This document shows, piece by piece, positions 50,973 to 61,003 of a stretch of DNA of 64,000 nt. Each line of letters begins with the position of its first letter. Positions within the stretch are counted from its first letter, which is position 1. The translations under genes and the position numbers were made by a program. Source of the DNA: Kistimonas asteriae (GTDB lineage Bacteria > Pseudomonadota > Gammaproteobacteria > Pseudomonadales > Endozoicomonadaceae); NCBI RefSeq assembly GCF_018263925.1, contig NZ_JAEVHF010000002.1, forward strand, positions 310,001 through 374,000, given 5' to 3'. Under the pieces are notes generated by a model, which made no database searches, was not told where the DNA came from, and saw only the letters and a list, made by a program, of their open reading frames with translations.

Positions 50973-52550
50973 TCAGTCGGCGAAGTATTGCGCCAGGAAC
51001 GTGTCAAAGTCGACAGTATCCGCTGCCTCAATGGCCTGCCGGTCACGCAGGGATTGCTGAGCCAACTCTGAGAAATAGTCGATCCGGGACTGACTCAGGG
51101 GGATTTGCCTGAAATAGTCGGATTGAATCTCGGCCAGCTCCTGCGACATCTCAATGAAGCTATGGTTGTGCTTTGACAGCGTGTTCATCACCAGGGCTGA
51201 TGGCGTACGCTCACTGTTGTTTAGCTTGCGCCGTTGCTGGCGAATACTCATGGAAAAGTCACCGGTGCCGTGAATACTGTCCATCAAGGCGGCGACAGGT
51301 TCCATCTGATCCAGTAGTGCAAGTCCCCAGTCTGTTAACGTGGTACTTTGACCTTGCTGCTCAAGCGTCAAACCAGGGCGACGTCCTTCGTTGACGGTTT
51401 TCTCAAAGTTCCGGGCAATCGCCTGACATTCCGCTTCTTCAATAGCAGGGCTGTCCTGAAGGGCGCAGTACACCAGGAAAACATCCAGAAAACGCGCCTG
51501 AACCGTATCAATGCCCAGTGGCAGGAATGGGTTCAGGTCCAGGCAGCGAACCTCGATATATTCGACACCGCGTTCGCGCAGGGCCACGACGGGCTTCTCC
51601 CCGGAACGGGTGACGCGCTTGGGGCGGATCGGGCTGTAATACTCATTTTCAATCTGAAGCAGGTTGGTGTTGAGCTGCAGGTATTCGCCGTCTTTTTTGA
51701 GACCGATTTTCTCATACTCGGCATAAGGCGCGTGGATGGCCTGCCACAAGCTTTCTACGTAGTCGTTCAGATTGTTGTAACAAATATTCAGGGATGACTG
51801 GGCATTGTTGGTGTAGCCAAGGTCGCTCATTCGCAGCGATGTCGCCCAGGGCATCAGTTGTGTGCTGTCACCTTCTGATTCCAGCGGCAGGTTACCATCT
51901 GGATGTTGATCCAGGAAACCGCGATCCATGGCTGGAGAGGCGCCAAACAGGTACATCAGTAGCCAGGAATAACGGCGGAAGTTACGAATCAGTGCGAAAT
52001 AGCCTTCCGATTGGTAATCGATGAGTTCACGGGAGTCGTTTGCCAGTGTTTGCAGCAGTGACCAGAAGGTGCCCGGCAATGAGAAGTTGTAGTGAATACC
52101 GGCAATGGTTTGCATGGCTTTGCCGTAGCGATGGGCCAGCCCCTGACGGTAGATGTACTTCATCTGACCAATATTGGACGTTCCATACCAGGCGACAGGA
52201 ATACGGTCATCCCCTTCCAGTACCGGCGGCATGCTGGAGCCCCAGAGAAATTCGGAAGGATCCATCTGCTTGAGGGTGAAACTGTGCAGTTCCTCAAGAA
52301 AGGCCAGCGTGGCGCCAATATCCTGGTAGACCGGCGTAATGAATTCCAGCAGTGCTTCGGAATAATCGGTCGTGATATAGGGATGCGTCAGGGTGGCGCC
52401 AACACGTTCCGGATGGCGAGTCTGCGACAGGTGGCTGTCTGCCGTCACGCGCAGGCCTTCTTTTTCGATGCCATGGCGGATCTGGCGCAGACAGTGGTGA
52501 TGTTCAGCCTTTTGCAGAGCCTGCAGGCGGCGTTCAAATATCTGGGACAA
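50973..52550 (-). CDS. gshA: Glutamate-cysteine ligase
   Basis: GshA joins glutamate and cysteine, the first and rate-limiting step of glutathione synthesis. The 525-residue protein starts at TTG 52550 with AAGGG seven bases upstream. Type I ligase landmarks are GIEKEGLRVTADSHLSQT (ATP/metal-binding glutamates), HPYITTDYSEALLEFITP, AGIHYNFSLP and YIEVRCLDLNPFLPLGID. The length is near the E. coli enzyme (518). A thioesterase gene ends 15 bases upstream, so the two may share a transcript. Confidence 0.96.
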   Translation of the reverse strand: MSQIFERRLQALQKAEHHHCLRQIRHGIEKEGLRVTADSHLSQTRHPERVGATLTHPYITTDYSEALLEFITPVYQDIGATLAFLEELHSFTLKQMDPSEFLWGSSMPPVLEGDDRIPVAWYGTSNIGQMKYIYRQGLAHRYGKAMQTIAGIHYNFSLPGTFWSLLQTLANDSRELIDYQSEGYFALIRNFRRYSWLLMYLFGASPAMDRGFLDQHPDGNLPLESEGDSTQLMPWATSLRMSDLGYTNNAQSSLNICYNNLNDYVESLWQAIHAPYAEYEKIGLKKDGEYLQLNTNLLQIENEYYSPIRPKRVTRSGEKPVVALRERGVEYIEVRCLDLNPFLPLGIDTVQARFLDVFLVYCALQDSPAIEEAECQAIARNFEKTVNEGRRPGLTLEQQGQSTTLTDWGLALLDQMEPVAALMDSIHGTGDFSMSIRQQRRKLNNSERTPSALVMNTLSKHNHSFIEMSQELAEIQSDYFRQIPLSQSRIDYFSELAQQSLRDRQAIEAADTVDFDTFLAQYFAD

Positions 52551-52564
52551 GCTGTAACCCTTGC

Positions 52565-53014
52565 TTAACGGGATTGATCGTCACTGGCCGGAATCAGTGC
52601 AAATGTAGCCAGCGCCCTGACCACAGGCTGACCGTCCTGCATCACGTCAGCTTCCAGCACCGCGGTGCGGGAGCCCAGATGAATAACACGGGATTCGCAG
52701 ATCAGTTGGCCCTTGGTGACGGCTTTCAGGTAATTGATTTTACTTTCGATCGTTGCGGCAGCGAGATTGTCGGGCAAGCGGGAGTAGAGGGCAATCCCCA
52801 TGCCGGCATCGACCAGAGAGAACAACGCACCGCCATGGACATGCCCGCGCATGTTGGCATGGAACGGCAGTATATCCATGGACAGTCTACTGCAGCCTTC
52901 GTCAGCGTCCAGAAAATCGATACCAAGATGGCGACTGTAGTCACTGCCCCGGCGTATAGTCTGTTTATGCGATGGAAGCTGACAGTCTTCCTGTTCGTTG
53001 TTATCTGCAGCCAT
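52565..53014 (-). CDS. PaaI-type hotdog-fold thioesterase
   Basis: A 149-residue hotdog protein. The active segment GHVHGGALFSLVDAGMGIAL holds the HGG and acidic residue typical of PaaI/YdiI acyl-CoA thioesterases, and INYLKAVTKGQLICESRVIHLGSRTAVLEADV forms the rest of the sheet. ATG 53014 was chosen; the ORF runs to 53047. It hydrolyses some acyl- or phenylacetyl-type CoA thioester, but the substrate cannot be read from sequence. It precedes gshA closely. Confidence 0.85.
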   Translation of the reverse strand: MAADNNEQEDCQLPSHKQTIRRGSDYSRHLGIDFLDADEGCSRLSMDILPFHANMRGHVHGGALFSLVDAGMGIALYSRLPDNLAAATIESKINYLKAVTKGQLICESRVIHLGSRTAVLEADVMQDGQPVVRALATFALIPASDDQSR

Positions 53015-53171
53015 GCTTTGGATTCCGCAATTCCTGGCCGTTATCACTGATGTCCAGCAACTGTAAGTAAATGGTCAGCCACTATACCGCGCAGTGGCTG
53101 ACACTGCATCCATGCTAACGCGCTCAATTCATCGGCAGCGGGGAAGTGTGTACTCCCCCTCTGCTGGATGA

Positions 53172-55508
53172 TTAGCGGCGCAGTTTCTTGGCGTTGGCGA
53201 ACAGGTCGGCGAAGGTACCGCCGTTATCTGCTTTCTGCCGTTGTCCCTGAGGACGTTTGGCCTGGTTGGATGGGCGTGCTGCGTGGGGCTTGCCCCGTTC
53301 TGCCCGCTGTTGCTGGCGGTTTTCGGATTGCTCCTCTGCGGTATCCGACATCCGCATTGACAGACCGATCCGGCGGCGGGGTACGTCAACTTCCATCACC
53401 TTGACCCGAACCACATCACCCGCTTTGACCACTTCCCGCGGATCTTTCACGAACGTGTTGGAAAGCGCGGAAATATGCACTAAACCATCTTGATGGACGC
53501 CGATATCCACAAACGCGCCAAAGTTGGTCACGTTGGTCACCACGCCTTCCAGCTCCATGTTGAGCTTCAGGTCTTTGATGTCCTCGACACCTTCCTGGAA
53601 TGCCGCCGTCTTGAATTCGGGACGGGGGTCACGTCCCGGCTTGTCCAGTTCGCTGATGATGTCGGTGACTGTGGGGATACCAAAGGCCTCGCTGGTATAG
53701 TCAGCAGCATTCAGTGATCTCAGGAAGGCGGTATCACCGATCAGGCTGCGCAGGTCACGCTCAAACCGTGCTGCGATCGCTTGTACCACTGGATAGGTCT
53801 CAGGATGCACGGCGGAAGAATCCAGTGGATTCTCGCCACTCATGACGCGCAGGAAGCCCGCACACTGTTCGAAGGTTTTGTCCCCCAGGCGAGGCACGGA
53901 TTTCAACTGGTTACGGCTGGTAAATGCGCCGTTCTGGTTGCGATATTCAACGATATTGTTGGCAATGGTCTGGTTCAGACCGGCAACCCGTGCCAGCAGT
54001 GCGCCAGACGCCATGTTGATATCGACGCCAACCGCGTTTACACAGTCTTCCACAATCCCGTCCAGAGAGCGTGCCAGCAGTGTCTGGCTGACATCGTGCT
54101 GGTACTGGCCAACACCAATGGACTTGGGCTCAATCTTGACCAGCTCAGCCAGCGGATCCTGCAGACGACGGGCGATGGATACCGCGCCACGGAAGGTGAC
54201 ATCCAGATCCGGGAATTCTTTCGCTGCGGTTTCCGAGGCTGAGTAAACGGATGCGCCCGCTTCACTGACCACAACTTTGGAGAGGTTCAGCTTGGGGAAC
54301 TGCTTGATTAGCTCAGCCGCAAAGCGGTCGGTTTCCCGGGAGGCGGTGCCGTTACCAATGGCAATCAACTCAACGTTGTGCTTCAGCACCAGCTTGGCGA
54401 TAGCGGCCAGAGACTCATTCCAGCGGTTCTGGGGAACGTGGGGGAAAATGGTGGTGTGATCCACCAGTTTACCGGTAGCGTCAACGACGGCGACTTTAAC
54501 CCCAGTACGCAGGCCCGGATCCAGACCCAGTGTGGCCCTTGGGCCAGCCGGTGCGGCCAGCAGCAGGTCGTGCAGGTTCTTGGAGAAGACCTTGATGGCT
54601 TCCTCTTCCGACGCTTCCCGAACCCGGGTCATCAGTTCTGCTTCCAGGTGGGGCAACAGTTTGACACGCCAGGTCCAGCGTACGACTTCACCGAGCCATT
54701 TGTCTGCGGCACGGCTTTCATTCTTGATTGACCAGAAGCTGGCCACCATGCTTTCACAGGGATGCGCCTGGCTCCGGTCTTCCGTACCTTCTACCGTGAT
54801 AGAAGCCTGCAGGAAGCCTTCATTACGACCCCGGAAAATCGCCAGCGCCCGGTGAGACGGTACCTTGCTGATGGGTTCGTCGTGCTCAAAATAATCGCGG
54901 AACTTGGCGCCTTCCTGTTCCTTGCCGGCGACAGCGCGGCTGCTCATGCGGCCTTCTTCCCACAGGTAGTCCCGCAGTGTACCGAGCAATTCCGCGTCCT
55001 CACTGAATTTCTCCATGAGGATGTACTTGGCGCCGTCCAGTGCTGCCTTGGTGTCCGCAATATCCAGTTCGGCATTGATGTATTGGGCGGCTTCCTGTTC
55101 CGGATCCAGTGTCGGATCGGCCAGCAGCCCTTCTGCCAACGGCTCAAGACCCGCTTCGCGGGCAATCTGGGCCTTGGTGCGACGCTTCGGCTTGTAGGGC
55201 AGGTAGAGGTCTTCCAACCGGGTCTTGGTATCGGCTTCCTTGATGGACTTTTCCAGTCCCGGTGTCAGCTTCTCCTGCTCACGAATACTGTTGAGGATGG
55301 TGTCACGGCGTTCTTCCATTTCCCGCAGGTAACGGAGACGCTCTTCCAGGGTACGCAACTGGGTATCATCCAGGGCGCCGGTGATTTCCTTCCGGTAACG
55401 GGCGATAAACGGAACCGTGGCCCCTTCATCCAGCAGATTGACCGTGGCGGTGACTTGTTGTGGTCGTACATTCAACTCTGCAGCGATGCGCTGAAAGATG
55501 CTCTCCAT
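53172..55508 (-). CDS. tex: Tex-like transcription accessory / RNA-binding protein
   Basis: Tex (YhgF) is a nucleic-acid-binding protein related to eukaryotic Spt6 that affects transcription and toxin expression. The 778-residue protein has the N-terminal helical domain ([24 protein letters not shown]), a YqgF-type RNase-H-like domain ([20 protein letters not shown]), and helix-hairpin-helix segments ([22 protein letters not shown]). It ends with an S1 RNA-binding domain ([21 protein letters not shown]) and a basic tail. ATG 55508 matches the family start; the ORF extends to 55577. Length fits E. coli YhgF (773). Confidence 0.95.
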   Translation of the reverse strand: MESIFQRIAAELNVRPQQVTATVNLLDEGATVPFIARYRKEITGALDDTQLRTLEERLRYLREMEERRDTILNSIREQEKLTPGLEKSIKEADTKTRLEDLYLPYKPKRRTKAQIAREAGLEPLAEGLLADPTLDPEQEAAQYINAELDIADTKAALDGAKYILMEKFSEDAELLGTLRDYLWEEGRMSSRAVAGKEQEGAKFRDYFEHDEPISKVPSHRALAIFRGRNEGFLQASITVEGTEDRSQAHPCESMVASFWSIKNESRAADKWLGEVVRWTWRVKLLPHLEAELMTRVREASEEEAIKVFSKNLHDLLLAAPAGPRATLGLDPGLRTGVKVAVVDATGKLVDHTTIFPHVPQNRWNESLAAIAKLVLKHNVELIAIGNGTASRETDRFAAELIKQFPKLNLSKVVVSEAGASVYSASETAAKEFPDLDVTFRGAVSIARRLQDPLAELVKIEPKSIGVGQYQHDVSQTLLARSLDGIVEDCVNAVGVDINMASGALLARVAGLNQTIANNIVEYRNQNGAFTSRNQLKSVPRLGDKTFEQCAGFLRVMSGENPLDSSAVHPETYPVVQAIAARFERDLRSLIGDTAFLRSLNAADYTSEAFGIPTVTDIISELDKPGRDPRPEFKTAAFQEGVEDIKDLKLNMELEGVVTNVTNFGAFVDIGVHQDGLVHISALSNTFVKDPREVVKAGDVVRVKVMEVDVPRRRIGLSMRMSDTAEEQSENRQQQRAERGKPHAARPSNQAKRPQGQRQKADNGGTFADLFANAKKLRR

Positions 55509-55612
55509 GGGGTACTCTTTGGCTACATCTGAATAAAAAAGGGGATTATACGTCAGTCGATAGCTGACGTCGTTCACCCCTTGCGGTTCTGTCAGTGATC
55601 CCGTAGACGGGG

Positions 55613-56494
55613 TCAGTGCAATGTTCGGGAACGGGTCGATTCAGGCGCCAGCAGCTCTGTAACGTCGTCAGCTGAGAAGCTGTACCGGGTATTGCAGAAC
55701 TGGCAATCCATATTGATTGCACCCTCTTCCGCCAGAATATCCTCCAGCTCCTGACGATCAACGGTCTGCAGAGCTGTGGCCGTGCGCTCACGGGAGCAGG
55801 TGCAGCGGTAGCTGACGGGTTCGGTATCAAACAGACGGATATCCTCTTCATGGAACAGGCGGTGCAGTAGTTTTTCGGTCTCTACCGAGAGCAGCTCTTC
55901 GTCTGTCAGGGTATGCGCCAGGGTGGTCAGGTGTGACCAGCGCTCTTCGCGGACTTTTTCGTCTTTCTCGACCGTTGCAGGCAGCGCCTGCAGCAGGAAA
56001 CCACTGGCACTGTCGCCGTCAGAGGCCAGCCAGACACTGGTTGGCAACTGTTCTGACTGTTGGAAATACTGGGCAAAGCAGTCAGCCAGTGCTGGATTCT
56101 CCAGCGGAACAATGCCCTGGTAGCGCTTGCCCTTAACAGGATCCACCGTAATGACCAGCTGGCCGTCAGGTAGCAGTGTCTGAAGGCCCGCATCGTCGGC
56201 AGGTTCCTCTTTCCAGCGGGCGATGGCGCGGAAGGTGCGCTGATCGGTGCATTCGACCATCAGTACGGAAACCGGCCCATTCGAGCGCGCCTGCAGGCTC
56301 ATGGTGCCCTGGAACTTCAGGGTCGTGCTCAGCAAGACGGCCGCTGCCGCCATTTCACCCAGCAGGCGACGGATGGCCGGCGGGTAAGCATGGGGTTCAA
56401 AGGCGGCCTGCAGGCTGCTGCTGAGTCCGACGCGTTCACCGCGAATATCGGTGTTTTCGAAAAGGAAGCGCTGGGCTGTATCCGGGATAGTCAT
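55613..56494 (-). CDS. hslO: Redox-regulated chaperone Hsp33
   Basis: Hsp33 is activated by oxidation and unfolding and protects proteins against aggregation under bleach or peroxide stress. The 293-residue protein has the N-terminal domain ([17 protein letters not shown], then [20 protein letters not shown]) and the C-terminal zinc switch with the four cysteines in CTCS and CQFC. ATG 56494 gives the E. coli length; a TTG start at 56512 is in frame. It lies about 100 bases before tex on the same strand. Confidence 0.95.
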   Translation of the reverse strand: MTIPDTAQRFLFENTDIRGERVGLSSSLQAAFEPHAYPPAIRRLLGEMAAAAVLLSTTLKFQGTMSLQARSNGPVSVLMVECTDQRTFRAIARWKEEPADDAGLQTLLPDGQLVITVDPVKGKRYQGIVPLENPALADCFAQYFQQSEQLPTSVWLASDGDSASGFLLQALPATVEKDEKVREERWSHLTTLAHTLTDEELLSVETEKLLHRLFHEEDIRLFDTEPVSYRCTCSRERTATALQTVDRQELEDILAEEGAINMDCQFCNTRYSFSADDVTELLAPESTRSRTLH

Positions 56495-56745
56495 TAACGC
56501 AGAGTGTTCCAAGAAAAATCACTAATCTGGTGGCGGCTGCTGGCAACTTCAAGTCTGATGTCAGTCATGCCAATGGTGCCGGAAAGTATAACGCTAACGG
56601 CCAGGATCATCACTTGCGGGAAACGTTCCTGGTCAGGCAAGGCTTGTGGGTTGGTACCGGGACGATTTTTTCATGCACCTTGGCGCCATGTACTACACTG
56701 CATTGCCTGTGGTTGGCTGCGTAGCGTAGAGTAGAGGGTGTTGTC

Positions 56746-57633
56746 ATGCGGTTTGATGTTTCTCCAGCCGTGCGTTGTTCTGGTGTTTTGCGATGTTGCC
56801 TGACGGTGTTAGTTGTGCTCTGGGCCGGGCTTGCAGGTTTGCAAGGGGTGGTTGCGTCGAGTGACGGGCTGAATCTGGACGAACGCATTCAGCAGGATGA
56901 TCTGGAAGCATTGGAAGGGCGTTTGGTGATTCGCTTTTCGTCTTCCACGATGGCCGGGCTGGATTCGGTTGCCGGTGAAACCGTAAAAACGATTTCTGCA
57001 GCGCTCAGTCACCGCATGATTACGGATTTGTCTGACAGTAGTATGGATGATCTGTTTGTACTCAATGACAGCACCCGGCTGAGCATGGTGGCACCCTTGA
57101 TTCTGCAGGGGACTGATGAACGTCATGCAATGATCAACGCGAACCTGATGATTCAGAATACAGGGCAGGATTCCGTCATGGAGCTGCCTTTGCTGATGGA
57201 TGGGCAGCTGGATGTTGATAAAAACCAGTCCTATGTGTTCACGGTCTCTGCGGTGAGTATCCCGGTCACTTGGGCGTTGGGCCAAAAAACGGCCGAAATT
57301 GGCGGTCGTAAGCAGTCCGCCACATGGCGAGGAGAGGATGGGATAGAGCGGACGGTGGTCTGGCGAGGGAGGGAGTCCAGAAATTTTGTGGGCGGCATGC
57401 CTGCGCACCCCATGCCTTACCATTCGCCACAACAGCTGCATATTCCTTTTACGCCAATTCCCAAGCCTCCGCTGCCAAAAAGCTCGCCACTGCCTGAACC
57501 ACAAGGTGTCTTCCCGGAAGATAGCAAGCAGTCCCCGTTCTCATCCTCCCCTAAACTGGATAAGCCAGCAGACAAACCGGAATTTAACTCTGACGGTGTG
57601 TCCTTTCCGTCACAGCATTCCCCGTTTTCATAA
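56746..57633 (+). CDS. Hypothetical exported protein with Pro/Ser-rich tail
   Basis: A 295-residue protein with an N-terminal hydrophobic export segment (LRCCLTVLVVLWAGLAGLQGVVAS, about 15-38). The central part (about 50-190) looks beta-rich with VMELPLLMDGQLDVDKNQSY. The last 80 residues are rich in Pro, Ser and Lys (FTPIPKPPLPKSSPLPEPQG) and probably disordered or cell-wall spanning. I do not recognise it. It is alone on the plus strand, followed after 100 bases by a lipoprotein hydrolase. It is likely periplasmic or surface-attached. Confidence 0.65.
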   Translation: MRFDVSPAVRCSGVLRCCLTVLVVLWAGLAGLQGVVASSDGLNLDERIQQDDLEALEGRLVIRFSSSTMAGLDSVAGETVKTISAALSHRMITDLSDSSMDDLFVLNDSTRLSMVAPLILQGTDERHAMINANLMIQNTGQDSVMELPLLMDGQLDVDKNQSYVFTVSAVSIPVTWALGQKTAEIGGRKQSATWRGEDGIERTVVWRGRESRNFVGGMPAHPMPYHSPQQLHIPFTPIPKPPLPKSSPLPEPQGVFPEDSKQSPFSSSPKLDKPADKPEFNSDGVSFPSQHSPFS

Positions 57634-57732
57634 TGGTGTTATCAACTTGATGCTAAGCCGGTTAAGATATTCCGGCTTTCTACTTTCTATCTGGCTTGTC
57701 AATACTATTACCCAATAACAATAAGAGGTTGG

Positions 57733-58710
57733 ATGCCCATGACGATACGTTTGAAAACGCTGCTTGGTATTCCCTTTCTATTCAGTTTGCTGGTGTTAAC
57801 CGCCTGTTCCCGGCAGGATCTTTATCAAACAGCCATGTCCCTGGAACGCCAGCGTGCGGGATTGGCGCCTGCGGAAGTGGTTATGGATAACCTGAAAGTC
57901 GCTTATCTGGAAGGCGGCAATGCCGACGGTGAAACCATTCTGATGGTGCACGGGTTTGGCGCCAACAAAGACAACTGGGTCAGACTGGCTGGAAAACTGG
58001 AGGACCAGTATCACATCATCGCACTGGATCTTCCGGGGCATGGTGACAGCAGTGCGCCGCTGGAACTGGATTACCGTATGCCGGCGCAAGCTCAGCGTGT
58101 GGCAGATTTTATCCAGACACTGGGGCTGGGTCAGGTCCACTACATGGGAAACTCCATGGGGGGCTGGATCGGTCTGGAATTAGCGAGAATCCAGCCTGAC
58201 GTCGTTAATACCCTGGTGTTGCTGGATAATGGCGGTGTTGAACCACCTGATGCCAGTGAGTTTCAGCATTTGCTGGAGCAGGGTGAAAACCCCCTGATTG
58301 TGAATCAGCCCGGTGATATGGATAGACTCCTGTCATTTGTGATGACGGATCGCCCGTTCATTCCCTGGCCGATTACGTCTGTCTTGGAAGAGCAGGCCCT
58401 CGCGCGTGAACCGGTGAACGAGAAAATATTCGATGATCTGCTGCGCTCACGGGATGAGCGTCTGGCAGGTATTCCGCAATCAGAGTGGCTGGCGGCCATC
58501 GCCACACCGTCACTGATTATCTGGGGAGAAGAGGATCGGGTACTGGATGTCTCCAGTGTCAGTGAAATGCAGAAATATATGCCAACGACTGAAGCGGTGA
58601 TCTTTGAAGAAATTGGTCACTTGCCCATGATCGAAGATCCTTCCGCCGTGGCTGAGGTATTCCTCGCGTTTGTCGAGAAACAACCTTCAGGTATTCCCCA
58701 AAGCCAGTGA
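57733..58710 (+). CDS. Alpha/beta hydrolase lipoprotein
   Basis: A 325-residue alpha/beta-fold hydrolase with a lipoprotein signal (LFSLLVLTAC, cleavage before the Cys), so it is likely membrane-anchored in the periplasm. Catalytic elements are MVHGFGANKDNWVRLA (oxyanion), nucleophile Ser in YMGNSMGGWIGLE, Asp in IIWGEEDRVLD, and the final His in EIGHLPMIEDP. It resembles the lipase/esterase or MhpC-type group. AGAGG precedes ATG 57733, with an in-frame ATG two codons later. The substrate is unknown; an esterase or monoacylglycerol lipase role would fit the neighbouring fatty acyl-CoA reductase. Confidence 0.85.
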   Translation: MPMTIRLKTLLGIPFLFSLLVLTACSRQDLYQTAMSLERQRAGLAPAEVVMDNLKVAYLEGGNADGETILMVHGFGANKDNWVRLAGKLEDQYHIIALDLPGHGDSSAPLELDYRMPAQAQRVADFIQTLGLGQVHYMGNSMGGWIGLELARIQPDVVNTLVLLDNGGVEPPDASEFQHLLEQGENPLIVNQPGDMDRLLSFVMTDRPFIPWPITSVLEEQALAREPVNEKIFDDLLRSRDERLAGIPQSEWLAAIATPSLIIWGEEDRVLDVSSVSEMQKYMPTTEAVIFEEIGHLPMIEDPSAVAEVFLAFVEKQPSGIPQSQ

Positions 58711-58755
58711 TCGCTGATAATCACATGCACTGGAAGCATTGCTTGATCTTGATAG

Positions 58756-58783
58756 GCCAGTGCCCAACAGAGCACTGGCTTTT
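58756..58783 (+). terminator. Intrinsic terminator after the hydrolase gene
   Basis: GCCAGTGC (58756-58763) pairs with GCACTGGC (58772-58779), followed by TTTTGG. It lies between convergent genes, 45 bases past the hydrolase stop. Confidence 0.75.
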
Positions 58784-58816
58784 GGCTATCCAATAAGCGG
58801 CGTTATACCGTGTGGA

Positions 58817-60856
58817 TTACCAGTGCACACCTTTCATCAGATTGACGAGCAATTTTTGTTCAGCTGATGGACGCTGCGCATTGCTCCCTTCTTCTTTCTT
58901 GCCTTTTGCAGCGGCTGATTCCGGGAACATGTTGAAGCTGGCGTTCATCAGCAGTTCGCTCAGTACGGGCATGGTTTCGTGGAGTGCCAGCCCCATCAAT
59001 CCCATCCGGGTGGCAATTCGCTTGGGTTTGCGCACCATGGCCTTGATGATCAGGCCGGCGGCTTCGTCCGGCGACAGGGTGGGGACTGATTCATACATCT
59101 TGGTCGGTGCAATCATCGGAGTGCGCACCAGCGGCATGTTGATCGTGGTGAATTTCACCCCTTTGTCTGCCAATTCACTGGATGCGCAGCGGGTAAAGGC
59201 GTCCAGTGCGGCCTTGGAGGCGACATAGGCTGAGAACCGGGGGCTGCCTGCCAGAACGCCGATGGATGAAATGTTGATGACCTGACCGCTCTGCTGGTTT
59301 TCCATCCCGGGCAGGAAGCCCATGATCATGCGCATGGCACCGAAATAGTTGATATCCATGCAGCGTTCGAAATCATGGAAACGGTCGTAGCTGTTGTTCA
59401 CGGAGCGTCGGATGGAACGGCCGGCATTGTTGACCAGAATATCAATCCCGCCGAGTTCCTCGTTGATCTGCTGGATCATGGCGTCACATTGCTGGGTGTC
59501 GGTCAGGTCGGCGGTCCAGGTCCAGACACGTCCGTCCTGCTCCCTGATGATCCGGGCAACCTCGGCCAGTGATTCCTCATCACGGTCAACCAGTACCAGG
59601 CGGGCTGATGTGGTGGCCAGTCGTTCCGCGGTGGCACGACCAATACCGGAGCCGGCGCCGGTGATCAGAATCGCTTTATCCGCTACGGCCTTGTCGATGT
59701 TTTCGGAGGTTATGCGTTCTTCGTTCAGATGGTTTTCCCAGTAGTCCCAGATAACCCGGGCATACTCACGCAGAACCGGTAAACGAATATTACTGCCTTC
59801 AAGGGCTGCGTCGGTGTTTGTGCGATCAAAGTGGGTGGGGTAGTGCAGGAAGTCCAGTGCCGCATCCGGTATTTTCAGGTCGCGGAGTACCGCCTGGGAC
59901 ACCTTGGTGATGGCCGGCATCCGGTACAGGCTCTTGAGCAGCATGGACACGAAGGGGCTCACGAAACTGGAATCCACTCGCAATGCCATACGTGGCGCGC
60001 CGCCAGCAGAGGCAAAGGTATTGAGCAGTTCTCCCAGTCGCTGAGGGTTTGGATCAGTGATATGGAAACACTGGTTGTCAAAGCCTTCCTTGTGGGCGAT
60101 ATGGTCAATACTATCGACCAGATAATCCACAGGCACCATGTTCAGCCAGCCGCCTTCCAGGCCAATGATGGGCAGCCACTGGGGCAGGGAATTGCGCATC
60201 TTCCGGATGGCATGGAACAGGTAGTAAGGGCCGTCAACTTTGTTGATTTCACCGGTTTTTGAATGGCCGATGACCATCGCGGGACGGTAAATGCGCCATG
60301 GGATTGTGCAGTCATTACGAATCACCCGCTCGGCCTGGTGTTTTGTTTTCAGGTAGGGGTTGTTCAGCGGGCCGGCTTCTTCCAGCATGTCTTCCGTGAA
60401 GGTGCCGTCATACAGCCCTGCTACAGCAATGGAACTGGTGTAGTGGAAGCATTTGGCTTTCAGGGTTTCGGCACAGGCCATCGCATGACGGGTACCTTCC
60501 ACATTGGCGTGGATCTGGCTCTCTTCATCCGCATTGATGTCGTAAATGGCGGCCAGGTGGAAGAAGTGGTCAATTTCGCCCTTGCCCTTGAGAGTGGCAA
60601 TCTGTTCGTCACTCAGCCCCAGTTTGGCCTGGGTAATGTCACCAATCAGCGTATTAACCCGGTTGGGTGCAACGTTCCAGTGTGTAATCAGCTGGTCTAC
60701 CTGAGCCTGCTCACCGTCACGGATCAATAGGTGAATACTGGCGCCTCGGGCCAGTAATTTTTCAATCAGGAAACGGCCAATGAAGCCGGTACCACCGGTG
60801 ATGAAACAGGTTTCTCCACCAATATGCGCCACGCTGGCAGGGGGTGTTGTTTGCAT
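58817..60856 (-). CDS. Fatty acyl-CoA reductase (two-domain SDR, Marinobacter type)
   Basis: A 679-residue protein of two fused short-chain dehydrogenase domains. The first (about 15-370) is the extended, acyl-CoA-reductase type: FITGGTGFIGRFLIEKLLARG, then HFFHLAAIYD, YLKTKHQAERVIR with catalytic Tyr/Lys, and WRIYRPAMVIGHSKTGEINK. The second (about 390-640) is classical: ILITGAGSGIGRATAERL, NNAGRSIRR, and YVASKAALDAF. It matches the Marinobacter enzyme that reduces fatty acyl-CoA to fatty alcohol for wax ester synthesis, including the tail ending KGVHW (GIYW there). GAGGA precedes ATG 60856. A wax ester synthase is not in view. Confidence 0.88.
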   Translation of the reverse strand: MQTTPPASVAHIGGETCFITGGTGFIGRFLIEKLLARGASIHLLIRDGEQAQVDQLITHWNVAPNRVNTLIGDITQAKLGLSDEQIATLKGKGEIDHFFHLAAIYDINADEESQIHANVEGTRHAMACAETLKAKCFHYTSSIAVAGLYDGTFTEDMLEEAGPLNNPYLKTKHQAERVIRNDCTIPWRIYRPAMVIGHSKTGEINKVDGPYYLFHAIRKMRNSLPQWLPIIGLEGGWLNMVPVDYLVDSIDHIAHKEGFDNQCFHITDPNPQRLGELLNTFASAGGAPRMALRVDSSFVSPFVSMLLKSLYRMPAITKVSQAVLRDLKIPDAALDFLHYPTHFDRTNTDAALEGSNIRLPVLREYARVIWDYWENHLNEERITSENIDKAVADKAILITGAGSGIGRATAERLATTSARLVLVDRDEESLAEVARIIREQDGRVWTWTADLTDTQQCDAMIQQINEELGGIDILVNNAGRSIRRSVNNSYDRFHDFERCMDINYFGAMRMIMGFLPGMENQQSGQVINISSIGVLAGSPRFSAYVASKAALDAFTRCASSELADKGVKFTTINMPLVRTPMIAPTKMYESVPTLSPDEAAGLIIKAMVRKPKRIATRMGLMGLALHETMPVLSELLMNASFNMFPESAAAKGKKEEGSNAQRPSAEQKLLVNLMKGVHW

Positions 60857-60927
60857 TACTTCCTCGAATGGGGATTCTTCGTCGTTGATTTGTCGAGGGA
60901 GTTAATACCACTACGGCATGGTCGATG

Positions 60928-60939
60928 TGTTGATCAACA
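60928..60939. promoter_or_regulatory. Palindromic operator upstream of the acyl-CoA reductase
   Basis: TGTTGATCAACA is a perfect 12-base palindrome about 70 bases before the start codon. A TATACA near 60970-60980 on the minus strand could be the -10 element, placing the palindrome just downstream of the transcription start, a repressor-like position. Confidence 0.35.
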
Positions 60940-61003
60940 TCAGGGCAGGGAGCATCCGTAAACGGGAATGTTGTCTGTATAGTGTCAGTTTCACGGTGAC
61001 CAT

